DNA of 64,000 nucleotides, from contig NZ_JAKUJZ010000001.1 in the NCBI RefSeq assembly GCF_022436675.1, positions 310,001 to 374,000 on the forward strand, in the 5' to 3' direction. Shown piece after piece: positions 43,147 to 53,738 of the stretch (its first letter is position 1; every line of letters starts with the position of its first letter). Under the pieces are notes generated by a model that was given only the letters and a program-made list of their open reading frames with translations, was not told where the DNA came from and did no database searches. This DNA is from Rheinheimera hassiensis (lineage in GTDB: Bacteria > Pseudomonadota > Gammaproteobacteria > Enterobacterales > Alteromonadaceae). The translations under genes and the position numbers were made by a program.

Positions 43147-43389
43147 TCAAAAGTCTGCAGTGACATTAAGAAATGCTAATTTCCTAGAATTTTTACTTTC
43201 GCCAAAAGTGATGCATGGCGAATGATTTTCATCCCTGAAAGTCTCGGCAACTTGCACATCTACACTATCTATGTCGAATACATAAAACGGCTTATTCGGT
43301 CTTGCGAGCGATTCAGCCTCCGTGTAGCCGTATATTTCCAAATCAGGTTCAAGCTTCTCAAGTTTTGCAATTAGTTCTTTAACTTTCAT
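43147..43389 (-). CDS. Hypothetical small protein, probable cassette gene
   Basis: An 80-aa soluble protein with no recognised family: MKVKELIAKLEKLEPDLEIYG start, then FYVFDIDSVDVQVAETF and a strand-rich tail. The KVKELIAKLEKL..DLEIYGY opening is typical of small orphan proteins found in phage and integron cassettes. It lies between attC-like sites D (upstream) and C (downstream) with the start about 30 bases after the 3' box of D. Confidence 0.65.
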   Translation of the reverse strand: MKVKELIAKLEKLEPDLEIYGYTEAESLARPNKPFYVFDIDSVDVQVAETFRDENHSPCITFGESKNSRKLAFLNVTADF

Positions 43390-43419
43390 CTCTATGCCTC
43401 GCTTTTAAGAATCTGGCTT

Positions 43420-43555
43420 GCATAACATTTTATTCTTGAGCATGCTCGTTTTGCCAATTCCTATAGAGGAAATAGAAATTGATAATTTGTTGGAAAGTAA
43501 TCACACATCTTCAATTTCTACTTTCACGGTCTGAAAAAACAAGCATGCGTTATAT
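43420..43555 (-). other. Long attC-like site D
   Basis: GCATAAC at 43420-43426 and GTTATAT at 43549-43555 form the ends. Inner arms GCATGCTCGTTTT (43440-43452) and AAAACAAGCATGC (43536-43548) pair with one mismatch, and GAAATAGAAATTGA (43469-43482) pairs with 43511-43525 with a one-base bulge. At about 136 bases it resembles the long VCR-type attC sites of Vibrio. It fills most of the gap upstream of the 80-aa gene. Confidence 0.4.
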
Positions 43556-43640
43556 CTCGGTGGCTGTGCGTTACATTTCTAAACCGCGCTGCCTTAAGTC
43601 CCTAATTTATAGCAGGTAGATTGCACAGGCAACAATATAA

Positions 43641-43678
43641 AAAAACACCTCAGGGCAGATATGCCGTGAGGTGTTTTT
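43641..43678. terminator. Strong bidirectional terminator
   Basis: AAAAACACCTCA (43641-43652) and TGAGGTGTTTTT (43667-43678) are perfect 12-base arms; the loop contains a further GGCA/TGCC pairing. It ends the minus-strand aldehyde dehydrogenase transcript and insulates it from the cassette region; the A/T tails allow both directions. Confidence 0.9.
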
Positions 43679-43804
43679 ATTAACTGCCAGCCCGCTGGAT
43701 CGCAGCTGGGTTGTTAGGGCAGGTTCTGTGTCTTGCTTTGTAATTGGCAAAAGCACTGCCCGACCCTATCGCGCTTGGCGTTGAATACAATATAAAAGAG
43801 CCGT

Positions 43805-45184
43805 TTAGTTGCTAGCTACCATAATCAGCTTCACATTCACAAATTCGCGCAGGCCAAAGCCGCCATGCTCGCGGCCGTAGCCGCTGTCTTTTACGCCACC
43901 AAAAGGCAGATTAGGTTGCGCCAGGGCGTAGCCATTTATGTTTACCATCCCGGTATCAAAATGCTTTTTCGCCAGTTCTACAGCACGCTCTACGTTGGCA
44001 GAAAATATCCCGCCACCTAAGCCATAACGGGAGTCGTTGGCAATTTGCATGGCTTGGGCATCATCTTTTGCCCGAATAAGTGACGCTACCGGGCCGAATA
44101 ATTCGTCATCGTAGGCAGGCATTTGCGGGCTGACATTTTCTAAAATAGACGGCGGATAGAAAAACCCTGTTTGCTCAGGAATTTCGCAACCACACACCAC
44201 TGTTGCGCCGGCTTCGATAGATTCGGTCACTTGCTGGTGCAGCTTGTCGCGTAAGTCACCTCTTGCCAGCGGCCCAACATCGGTGTCTTCAGCGTTAGGA
44301 TCGCCCATTTTCAGGCTGCTCATTGCCGCTGAAAATGCGCTTTTAAACGCAGCATAATTTTTTTCAGTGACAATAAAGCGCTTTGCCGCTACGCACGTTT
44401 CGCCATTGTTAATAATGCGGCCTTTCACGCAGGTTTTTACTGCCAGCTCAATATCGGCATCGTCCAGGATAAGATAAGCGTCGTTACTGCCCAGCTCCAG
44501 TACGGTTTTTTTCGCCAGTTTCGCTGCTTCCCCAGCTACCGACTTGCCTACTTCGTCGCTGCCGGTAAAGCTAACGCCTTGCACTTTAGGGTGTCTGATT
44601 AAGCTGGTGGCGGTATCGCCGTCAATTAATAACGACTGGTAGCAATGCGTTGGAAAACCGGCTTCAATAAACATGGCCTCAATTTTTTCTGCCATGCCAA
44701 ACACGTTTGAAGCATGTTTTAATACGGTGGTGTTACCCGCCACCAGGTTAGCAATGCTATAGCGAATTACCTGATACAGCGGAAAATTCCACGGCTGAAT
44801 ACCTAAAATTACGCCGATTGGCTGGTAGCTGATAATCGCCCTACCGTCTTCTGCACTACGCTCTTCATCAGCTAATACTTCACTTGCCTGCTTCGCCGTG
44901 TAACGACAAATTTCAGCACAAAGCTGCACTTCTTGTAGCCCCTGCGCCCTAACCTTGCCCATTTCGTCAGTCATTAACTGTGCTAGCTGCTGTTGCTGGC
45001 TTTCCAGCACCTTTGCCAATTTCAGCGCTAACTCAGCCCGCTCTTTAATACTGACAAGCTTCCAGCTTTGGAAGCATTTATCTGCATTGTCTACCGCCTG
45101 CTGCGCGGCCTCTTTATCCAGTAATTGATATTCTTTAATCGGTTGTTCGGTGTATGGGTTAATAGTAGTAACGGTGCTAGTCAT
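43805..45184 (-). CDS. NAD(P)-dependent aldehyde dehydrogenase, succinate-semialdehyde type
   Basis: A 459-aa ALDH-superfamily enzyme most like Sad/GabD-type succinate-semialdehyde dehydrogenases. Seen: PIGVILGIQPWNFPLYQ, cofactor loop SFTGSDEVGKSVAG, catalytic glutamate in LELGSND, nucleophile cysteine in NNGETCVAAKRF, and the C-terminal PFGGVKDSGYGREHG. It oxidises an aldehyde to an acid; the exact aldehyde is not proven. It is monocistronic with a strong terminator downstream. Confidence 0.9.
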   Translation of the reverse strand: MTSTVTTINPYTEQPIKEYQLLDKEAAQQAVDNADKCFQSWKLVSIKERAELALKLAKVLESQQQQLAQLMTDEMGKVRAQGLQEVQLCAEICRYTAKQASEVLADEERSAEDGRAIISYQPIGVILGIQPWNFPLYQVIRYSIANLVAGNTTVLKHASNVFGMAEKIEAMFIEAGFPTHCYQSLLIDGDTATSLIRHPKVQGVSFTGSDEVGKSVAGEAAKLAKKTVLELGSNDAYLILDDADIELAVKTCVKGRIINNGETCVAAKRFIVTEKNYAAFKSAFSAAMSSLKMGDPNAEDTDVGPLARGDLRDKLHQQVTESIEAGATVVCGCEIPEQTGFFYPPSILENVSPQMPAYDDELFGPVASLIRAKDDAQAMQIANDSRYGLGGGIFSANVERAVELAKKHFDTGMVNINGYALAQPNLPFGGVKDSGYGREHGGFGLREFVNVKLIMVASN

Positions 45185-45396
45185 GGCTTACCCCTTCAAC
45201 TTATGCAAATAGGGGTAATGGACGCAAAGGCAGTGCCAAGTCTGAAGTTACGGCAAACATTAACTTAACAATATGATTATATTGATTTTTAATTAAAAAC
45301 CATCTCGATTGGAATCAGTACACCAGCCATGCCGTGTGAAAATTTTGCAGTACACCGGCACTTTATTTACAGTGCCGGTGTTTCGTAGCCAGCCTC

Positions 45397-45999
45397 TTAC
45401 CCCAGCCAGGGTTGGCTGGCTTTGCGGCTTTGCTCGTAGTCGGCAATTTGCGGGTTTAGCTGCTCGCTGCTGCCGATAAAATCCAGCCCGGATAGCAGCC
45501 GCTGTTTAATATCTGCGTCGATATTAAAGCCCATAGCGGCATTGTTACCGAACATAATTTCCTGGCTGGCCAGGTCAATTTGCCACTGCTGCGGGCCCTG
45601 TTGGCAGCGATTAAACAGCAAGTCGATATTGGTTTTACTCAGCTGAATTAATAACATGGCGTTATTAACACTGTTATTAAAGAAAATATCGGCAAAGCTC
45701 TCGGCAATGATCACGGTAAAGCCGTACTGTTTGATGGCCCAGGGCGCGTGTTCGCGGCTGGAGCCACAACCAAAATTGGCGCGGGTCAGCAAAATACTGG
45801 CACCTTTATACTCCGGCCGGTTAACAACAAACTCCGGATTTGGGCTGCCATCGGCTAAATAACGCCAGTCGAAAAACATCGCCTCGGCAAAACCATCCCG
45901 GCTAACGCTGGTTAAAAACTGCTTTGGGATAATCTGGTCGGTATCAACGTTGTTTTTATCCAGCGGGCACACCAGGCCCTGCGCAAATATCTTACTCAT
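45397..45999 (-). CDS. leuD: 3-isopropylmalate dehydratase small subunit
   Basis: A 200-aa swivelling-domain subunit of isopropylmalate isomerase. The substrate-binding loop [17 protein letters not shown] is intact, and [12 protein letters not shown] opens the protein. With LeuC it interconverts 2- and 3-isopropylmalate in leucine synthesis. Its start overlaps the leuC stop by four bases. It is the last gene of the leuABCD operon. Confidence 0.97.
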   Translation of the reverse strand: MSKIFAQGLVCPLDKNNVDTDQIIPKQFLTSVSRDGFAEAMFFDWRYLADGSPNPEFVVNRPEYKGASILLTRANFGCGSSREHAPWAIKQYGFTVIIAESFADIFFNNSVNNAMLLIQLSKTNIDLLFNRCQQGPQQWQIDLASQEIMFGNNAAMGFNIDADIKQRLLSGLDFIGSSEQLNPQIADYEQSRKASQPWLG

Positions 46000-47437
46000 G
46001 GCTGTTCTCCTGCTGCTGTTACTGTAGTCTGGGCTGCGATATTAACAAACTTACCGGCAATCGCCGCTGCCGCTGCCATCGCCGGGCTAACCAGATGGGT
46101 GCGCGCGCCGCGGCCCTGACGGCCTTCAAAGTTACGGTTGCTGGTAGAGGCGCAGCGCTGGCCGGCTTCCACTCTGTCGTCGTTCATACCCAGGCACATA
46201 CTGCAGCCGGGTTCACGCCATTCAAAACCGGCGTCTTTAAAAATAACAGCCAGGCCTTCGTCCTCAGCCTGGCGTTTTACCACGCCCGAGCCCGGAACCA
46301 CTAAAGCGCGCACACCGGCAGCGACTTTCTTGCCCTGCACCACACTGGCGGCCGCGCGTAAGTCTTCAATCCGGCTATTGGTGCAACTGCCGATAAACAC
46401 CACATCCACTTTACAGTCGGTCAGCTTTTGGCCGGGTTCCAGCCCCATATAAGCCAGCGCCCGTTCGGCGGCGTCGCGCTTGGTAGCATCAGTAAAGCTA
46501 TCTGGTGAGGGTACGCTTTGATCCACTGCCATTACCTGTTCCGGGTTAGTACCCCAGGTAATTTGCGGTGTAATAGCGGCGGCATCAATTTCCACCACAG
46601 TGTCAAACACCGCATCGGCATCAGAATACAGGCTTTGCCAGTAGGCCACTGCAGCATCCCAATGCTCTGCTTTGGGCGCATGCGCCTTGCCTTTGATATA
46701 GTCAAAGGTGGTTTGATCCGGCGCTATCAGCCCGGCCTTGGCGCCCATTTCTATGCTCATATTGCACAGCGTCATGCGTCCTTCCATGCTCATAGCGCGG
46801 ATGGCACTGCCGCTAAATTCAGCGACATAACCATTACCACCGGCAGTGCCCAGCTTGCCGATTACCGCCATGATCACGTCTTTTGGCGTAACATGGCCGC
46901 TTAACTCGCCGTTTATCTCTACTTTTAACGTTTTTGCCTGCTGCTGCGGCAGAGTTTGCGTGGCCAGCACGTGCTCGACTTCTGAGGTACCAATACCAAA
47001 GGCCAGCGCACCGAAAGCACCGTGGGTAGAGGTGTGTGAATCACCACAAACGATAATCATACCTGGCTGGGTTAAGCCCTGCTCCGGGCCAATCACATGC
47101 ACTATGCCCTGATCTGGATGAGTTAAATCCAGCAATGGAATACGGTTTTCTTCGCAGTTAGCGGCTAAGGCTTCCAGCTGTTTACGCGAGGTATCACCGG
47201 CGGCGTCGATGCTGCGGCGCTGCGTTGACACGTTATGGTCCATAGTAGCAAAGGTTAAATCGGGCCGGCGCACACTGCGGTTAGCCAGCTTTAAACCGGA
47301 AAATGCCTGCGGTGAGGTAACCTCATGAATTAAATGCCGATCAACATACAGTAAGTCTGTGCTGGGGTTTAATTTACCTACCACATGGCTGGCATAGATT
47401 TTTTGATATAGCGTTTTTGCGGAAGAATCATGGGCCA

Positions 47438-47438
<1 letters not shown>
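45996..47438 (-). CDS. leuC: 3-isopropylmalate dehydratase large subunit
   Basis: A 480-aa aconitase-family enzyme. The iron-sulfur ligands are seen as [17 protein letters not shown] and [14 protein letters not shown] (three cysteines). [29 protein letters not shown] is the conserved active-site block. It forms the [4Fe-4S] isopropylmalate isomerase with LeuD. The start codon overlaps the leuB stop by one base (TAATG). Confidence 0.97.
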
Positions 47439-50106
<2,668 letters not shown>

Positions 50107-50167
50107 CTTGTGTTTCCTGTTCCGTTATCTCGGTTTAGGTTGCAACCTGTGGCGGGGGCTTAAATGC

Positions 50168-50197
50168 AAAAAACCCCGGCCAGTGGCACGGGGTTTT
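50168..50197 (-). terminator. leu operon attenuator
   Basis: On the minus strand AAAACCCCG (50197-50189) and CGGGGTTTT (50178-50170) form the stem and a run of six T follows to 50168. It lies between the leucine leader peptide and leuA. Ribosome stalling at the leucine codons of leuL would prevent its formation. Confidence 0.88.
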
Positions 50198-50220
50198 AGC
50201 TTTATCGGTTCGTTACGTTT

Positions 50221-50298
50221 TTACCAATAAGCAGCACCCCGCGCGCCGGTGAGGAGCACGAGGAGGCTAATTGTAGAAACGCGACGGTTAAAATTCAT
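50221..50298 (-). CDS. leuL: leu operon leader peptide
   Basis: A 25-codon open frame beginning ATG at 50298. It has CTC-CTC-GTG-CTC-CTC, i.e. LLVLL, in the centre (MNFNRRVSTISLLVLLTG) and ends in TAA at 50221-50223, 24 bases before the attenuator stem. The clustered leucine codons, the position before the attenuator and the leuABCD genes define a classical transcription-attenuation leader. The ribosome site is weak (AGAG). Confidence 0.85.
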   Translation of the reverse strand: MNFNRRVSTISLLVLLTGARGAAYW

Positions 50299-50339
50299 TA
50301 ATTGCTCTGTTGGTTACATTGGTTAGCAAAACGCCAATA

Positions 50340-50368
50340 GTAATAGCATGGTTATTTTTTAACTGCAA
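50340..50368 (-). promoter_or_regulatory. Putative leu operon promoter
   Basis: On the minus strand a -35 TTGCAG (50368-50363) and a -10 TATTAC (50345-50340) are separated by 17 bases. Each matches the sigma70 consensus at four of six positions. The start would be near 50333, about 35 bases upstream of leuL. Confidence 0.45.
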
Positions 50369-50485
50369 CAGTATAGATGGCTAAACGGCAAAAAACTTTA
50401 TCCGTGTTGAAAACCACTTGCATATTACGGCAAGGTTACATAAGATGCGCGCCGTCTTACCAAGCGCTTTGCCGCAAACGACTCA

Positions 50486-50572
50486 GCCCGGGTGGTGAAA
50501 TCGGTAGACACAAGGGATTTAAAATCCCTCGCTCGAAAGGGCGTGCCGGTTCAAGTCCGGCCCCGGGCACCA
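50486..50572 (+). tRNA. tRNA-Leu (anticodon UAA)
   Basis: An 87-base leucine tRNA. The 7-bp acceptor stem GCCCGGG/CCCGGGC, the anticodon arm GGGATTTAAAATCCC with anticodon TAA, a long variable arm (CGCTCGAAAGGGCG), a T-arm CCGGTTCAAGTCCGG and an encoded 3' CCA are all present. It decodes UUA (and UUG by wobble). It lies upstream of, and divergent from, the leu leader region. Confidence 0.97.
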
Positions 50573-50612
50573 TTTCTTCTCGTTACATCATCAATTGCCA
50601 GCAGCTATCGCT

Positions 50613-50645
50613 GTCAAACAATCAACATCAACTCAAACAACAGCT
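50613..50645. repeat. Direct repeat copy 1 (relic of a toxin-gene tail)
   Basis: Bases 50614-50645 match 52500-52531 at 30 of 32 positions. The second copy is the 3' end of the RelE/ParE-like toxin gene. Downstream in the first copy the similarity continues after an 11-base deletion (CTGCC-ACTAT). It begins 41 bases after tRNA-Leu. Confidence 0.8.
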
Positions 50646-50810
50646 GCCCACTATAACCCAACCATTGGTAAAAATATTTCGTTAACCCGCTAAAACATGG
50701 CCAACGCATGTTAAACACAACATCTTTAAACAGACCCGACCATAGGTTTGATTAAATGCTATGCTGCATGCTGAGATGAATGCTGTTTACCCTGCTTTTG
50801 TGTTGGCGAT

Positions 50811-52418
50811 ATGATAAATATGACTTTTCACAAGCAAATTTTTGTTTTTGTTCAGTTAGCACTGCTGGCTTTATTGCTAACTTTTTACACTCCAAGCCAG
50901 GCAACTGCAGCCGATTTCTGCGCACTTGAGCGTGTTGAGCACAATACCAATCACGATGCAATTGTGTTGGTAGAGGCAGAAAAATCGGACATCAGGCTTA
51001 ATCGTGGCACCAATCAATTTAAGCTTAGTTGTAACCTGAGCAGAGGCGGAGTGTTTTCATTTCAACGCCATGGTTTAAACAGCTATAGCTGGCAGCAGGC
51101 AGGTATAGCAAAGCCGCCACTGCCATCGAGTGATGTCACGTTTATCATTGACCAGGGCGAGTCCTCTGCTCTGATTGCGCTAAACTCTAAATTTGAATAC
51201 AACCCGCGATTTCAATGGCAAACAACGATGGATTTTATGCTTTCAAGCCAGAAGCATAACCTCATCATCGGCTTGTTTTATGGGTTGAGCTTTACGCTTA
51301 TGCTGTATGTCTTTATCTTAAATCTGGAGGTCAAAGATAAGGCACTAACACTTTACAGCGTATATATTTTTTGTATCAGCGGCTTTATCTTGCTACAAGA
51401 AGGCCAGTTGTACCTGTATTTACCAAGCAACTTACTGCCACAAATACATACCGCGTACTTAATGAGTATTGGCCTGACTGTTGTTAGCGCCACGTGGTTT
51501 ATGTGCGAAATATTGAAAATTAATACCGACTTCCCCCGCACCAGCCAGTTATTTAAACTTACTTCATTACTGGTGCTGCTGGCGTGCATGTGCAGACTAG
51601 TTGTCAATGAAAACCCATGGTTAGCCGTCTGCTCCATTATGATGGGATATGGCACTTTAATATTGGTTGCTGCAATATTTTTCACGGCGCTTTTGCAAGT
51701 ATTCCGGCGGGTAAATGAAGCCAGTTTAGTGTTTAGCGCCTTGAGTATTGTGTTGTTTAGTATGGTGTTTAGGATAGTGCTATTAGACAGCATTCCTTTT
51801 GTGCAACGTTATGGCTTCATTATCGCCTTTGCAGTAGAAAGCTTTATGCTGGCCATTGCCGTTTCACGCCGTATAGGTCGCATTGCGGTAGCAAAAGAGC
51901 GGGCCGAGAACGACGCTAACATGGATATATTATGTAATATTCTGAACCGACGGGGTTTTACCTTAAAAGCGCAGCAGCTACTTAGTATGCAACGCCAATC
52001 AGATACGTTACTGGCCGTGTTTTATGTCGACATGGATAAATTCAAGCAGCTTAACGACACCTATGGCCATAACGCTGGTGATGCGGCACTGAAAACCGTT
52101 GCCAGTTATCTTAGTAAAAAAATGCGCATGACAGATGCCGTGGCTCGCATTGGTGGCGATGAATTTGTCACGCTGGCGAGTTTTAAAAACCAGGCAGAAA
52201 TTACGGCGAAATTAGCCGAGCTGCAAAACCACTTTCAGCAATTTACTATTGAGCTGAACGGGAAAAGCATTTCAGCGTCAGCCAGCATAGGTTATGCAGT
52301 ATTCAGTACGCCTCCGGATACTCTCGATACCGTTTTAGCCGCTGGTGATGCCGCCATGTATCAGGCAAAATTGCAACGTAAAAGCCTGGCATCAGCTGAA
52401 GTTAATACTTTAGGGTAG
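50811..52418 (+). CDS. Diguanylate cyclase with 7TMR-DISM sensor
   Basis: A 535-aa membrane enzyme that makes cyclic di-GMP. The signal/first helix about 8-30, an extracytoplasmic sensor domain (about 35-145; 7TMR-DISM extracellular type), seven transmembrane helices (about 150-355), then a GGDEF domain from about 368. The active site GGDEF at 448-452 is intact and RMTD at 439-442, five residues upstream, is an allosteric inhibitory site. No EAL domain is present. It sits between the two copies of the toxin-tail repeat. Confidence 0.92.
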   Translation: MINMTFHKQIFVFVQLALLALLLTFYTPSQATAADFCALERVEHNTNHDAIVLVEAEKSDIRLNRGTNQFKLSCNLSRGGVFSFQRHGLNSYSWQQAGIAKPPLPSSDVTFIIDQGESSALIALNSKFEYNPRFQWQTTMDFMLSSQKHNLIIGLFYGLSFTLMLYVFILNLEVKDKALTLYSVYIFCISGFILLQEGQLYLYLPSNLLPQIHTAYLMSIGLTVVSATWFMCEILKINTDFPRTSQLFKLTSLLVLLACMCRLVVNENPWLAVCSIMMGYGTLILVAAIFFTALLQVFRRVNEASLVFSALSIVLFSMVFRIVLLDSIPFVQRYGFIIAFAVESFMLAIAVSRRIGRIAVAKERAENDANMDILCNILNRRGFTLKAQQLLSMQRQSDTLLAVFYVDMDKFKQLNDTYGHNAGDAALKTVASYLSKKMRMTDAVARIGGDEFVTLASFKNQAEITAKLAELQNHFQQFTIELNGKSISASASIGYAVFSTPPDTLDTVLAAGDAAMYQAKLQRKSLASAEVNTLG

Positions 52419-52498
52419 CGTACTGACGAACAACTCCCCTAATACTCTGAACGCCAAGGATCAGATCCAATTTCTACATACTACTTTTTACCATTGGT

Positions 52499-52531
52499 AT
52501 CAAACAAGCAGCATCAACTCAAACAACAGCT
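52499..52531. repeat. Direct repeat copy 2 (3' end of the toxin gene)
   Basis: The partner of the copy at 50613-50645: identical over the last 20 bases and differing at two positions in the preceding 12. It encodes the C-terminal LLFELMLLV of the toxin. Confidence 0.8.
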
Positions 52532-52844
52532 TTTGTAGATTCTGCCGACTATCCATCAGCAATAATAATTCGATACGCTGCTTTTGTTCATCGAGCCGGT
52601 AAAACAACAGATTATGCTGATCTACCTGCCACTGCCGGTAATCTGCAATACCCAGCGCCAGCAAACGTTCGCTGATAGGTGCTAAGGTGGGATGCGTTGC
52701 CAGATCCTGCTTAATGCGCTGTTTAATATTCATTAGCGTATTTTGCGTCAGAGTGGCGGAGTATTTTTCAGTTAAAAATGCAGCAAGCCGCTGCTGTGAT
52801 AGTTTAAACAGCGGCGACGCAACAACGGTATAAGTGCTACTCAA
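52500..52844 (-). CDS. RelE/ParE-superfamily toxin
   Basis: A 114-aa basic-to-neutral protein matching the RelE/ParE fold: N-terminal VASPLFKLSQQRLAAFL helix, a central helical pair (IKQRIKQDLATHPTLAPI), and a C-terminal strand set with GIADYRQWQVDQHNLLFYRLDEQKQRIELLLLMDSRQNL. The DYRQWQVDQHNLLFYR strand pattern is typical of toxins that bind ribosome or gyrase. It overlaps the antitoxin gene by eight bases, antitoxin first, as usual. Whether it cleaves mRNA or blocks gyrase is not decidable here. Confidence 0.75.
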   Translation of the reverse strand: MSSTYTVVASPLFKLSQQRLAAFLTEKYSATLTQNTLMNIKQRIKQDLATHPTLAPISERLLALGIADYRQWQVDQHNLLFYRLDEQKQRIELLLLMDSRQNLQKLLFELMLLV

Positions 52845-53055
52845 ATGCCTGATCCAGACTTAGCTCCGCCACTTGCAATGACTTTTCCGACAACTTCAAC
52901 ATTTTTAGCAGTGCTAGCGTGTCTTGCTGAAACTGATAATCCTGATAAGACTGCACCACAAAGGCCGGTTTGCCATTTTTAGTGATCAGTAGCTCTTCGC
53001 GCAGTTCCAGCGTGTTGGCGTGCTCTTTTAAGTAGGTAATTGTTTCAGTTTGCAT
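52837..53055 (-). CDS. Phd/YefM-type antitoxin
   Basis: A 72-aa protein with the Phd/YefM N-terminal DNA-binding fold: TITYLKEHANTLELREELLITKNGKPAFVVQSYQDYQ, including the ITKNGKPAFVV strand motif. The C-terminal part would wrap the toxin. It is the first gene of the pair and should autorepress the operon. Confidence 0.82.
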   Translation of the reverse strand: MQTETITYLKEHANTLELREELLITKNGKPAFVVQSYQDYQFQQDTLALLKMLKLSEKSLQVAELSLDQAFE

Positions 53056-53208
53056 AACCGACCTTAAAACGGTTTTATTCAGACTGATTTAGCCTAGCAG
53101 ATAATTGACCACTGCACCAACCTAAGTCAGTTAAACACGCTATTGCTGTTTATCAGGCTTACTGCAACGCTGACGGCTGGAGTGGCTGATGTTGAATTTC
53201 TGCCAACA

Positions 53209-53239
53209 AAAAAGGCTAGCGCAGTAGCGTAGCCTTTTT
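53209..53239. terminator. Bidirectional terminator
   Basis: AAAAAGGCTA (53209-53218) and TAGCCTTTTT (53230-53239) form a perfect 10-bp stem with an 11-base loop. It ends the cold-shock gene on the minus strand and prevents read-through to the toxin-antitoxin operon. Confidence 0.88.
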
Positions 53240-53294
53240 AGTGTTTAACCTAAACGCACAACAAAGGTGCTGTTTCAGGTTATGCAATGCAACT

Positions 53295-53504
53295 TTACAT
53301 TACAGAGATTTGTGACGCTTGCGGACCTTTTTGACCGGCGCTAACAGTAAACTGTACGCGTTGGCCTTCCTGAAGCGTTTTAAAACCAGTGCTTGCGATT
53401 TCGCTGAAATGAGCAAAAACGTCTGGGCCTGAGGCCTGTTCAATGAAACCAAAACCTTTAGCTTCGTTAAACCATTTTACTGTGCCAGTAGTTGTATTAG
53501 ACAT
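53295..53504 (-). CDS. CspA-family cold-shock protein
   Basis: A 69-aa RNA/DNA-binding beta-barrel. [17 protein letters not shown] holds RNP1 (KGFGFI) and DVFAHFSEI holds RNP2 (VFAHF). It melts mRNA secondary structure. The long leader (over 150 bases of upstream sequence without a gene on that strand) is typical of cold-shock transcripts. Confidence 0.97.
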   Translation of the reverse strand: MSNTTTGTVKWFNEAKGFGFIEQASGPDVFAHFSEIASTGFKTLQEGQRVQFTVSAGQKGPQASQISVM

Positions 53505-53600
53505 AATATGTACCTGTACTAAATATATTAAATGCGCCTGATGTCAGGCGAGAGTGCTACAAGAGATGTTTTAACTTATGAATACAGGAGGAGGTACTAA

Positions 53601-53636
53601 ATGGCAGTAACATTCGAGACTTCGCATAAATATTGA
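53601..53636 (+). CDS. Candidate 11-codon mini-ORF with perfect ribosome site
   Basis: AGGAGGAGG at 53586-53594 is followed 6 bases later by ATG and 11 codons (MAVTFETSHKY) before TGA. The ribosome site is nearly perfect, which is unusual for chance. It lies antisense to the upstream region of the cold-shock gene. It may be a leader peptide or the surviving start of a lost gene. Confidence 0.3.
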   Translation: MAVTFETSHKY

Positions 53637-53738
53637 ACAAGCTGATAAAGCGTTGCCAGTGTATAGGCTTTCAAGTCAGTGTCAAACTTTATTCCTAAAA
53701 GTTATAAAAATAGAAAATATTATCCCCAAATAGAGAGC

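Noticed and set aside
50377-50685. 102-aa frame across tRNA-Leu
   Set aside because: It reads through the tRNA gene and has no ribosome site; the clear tRNA structure explains the sequence.
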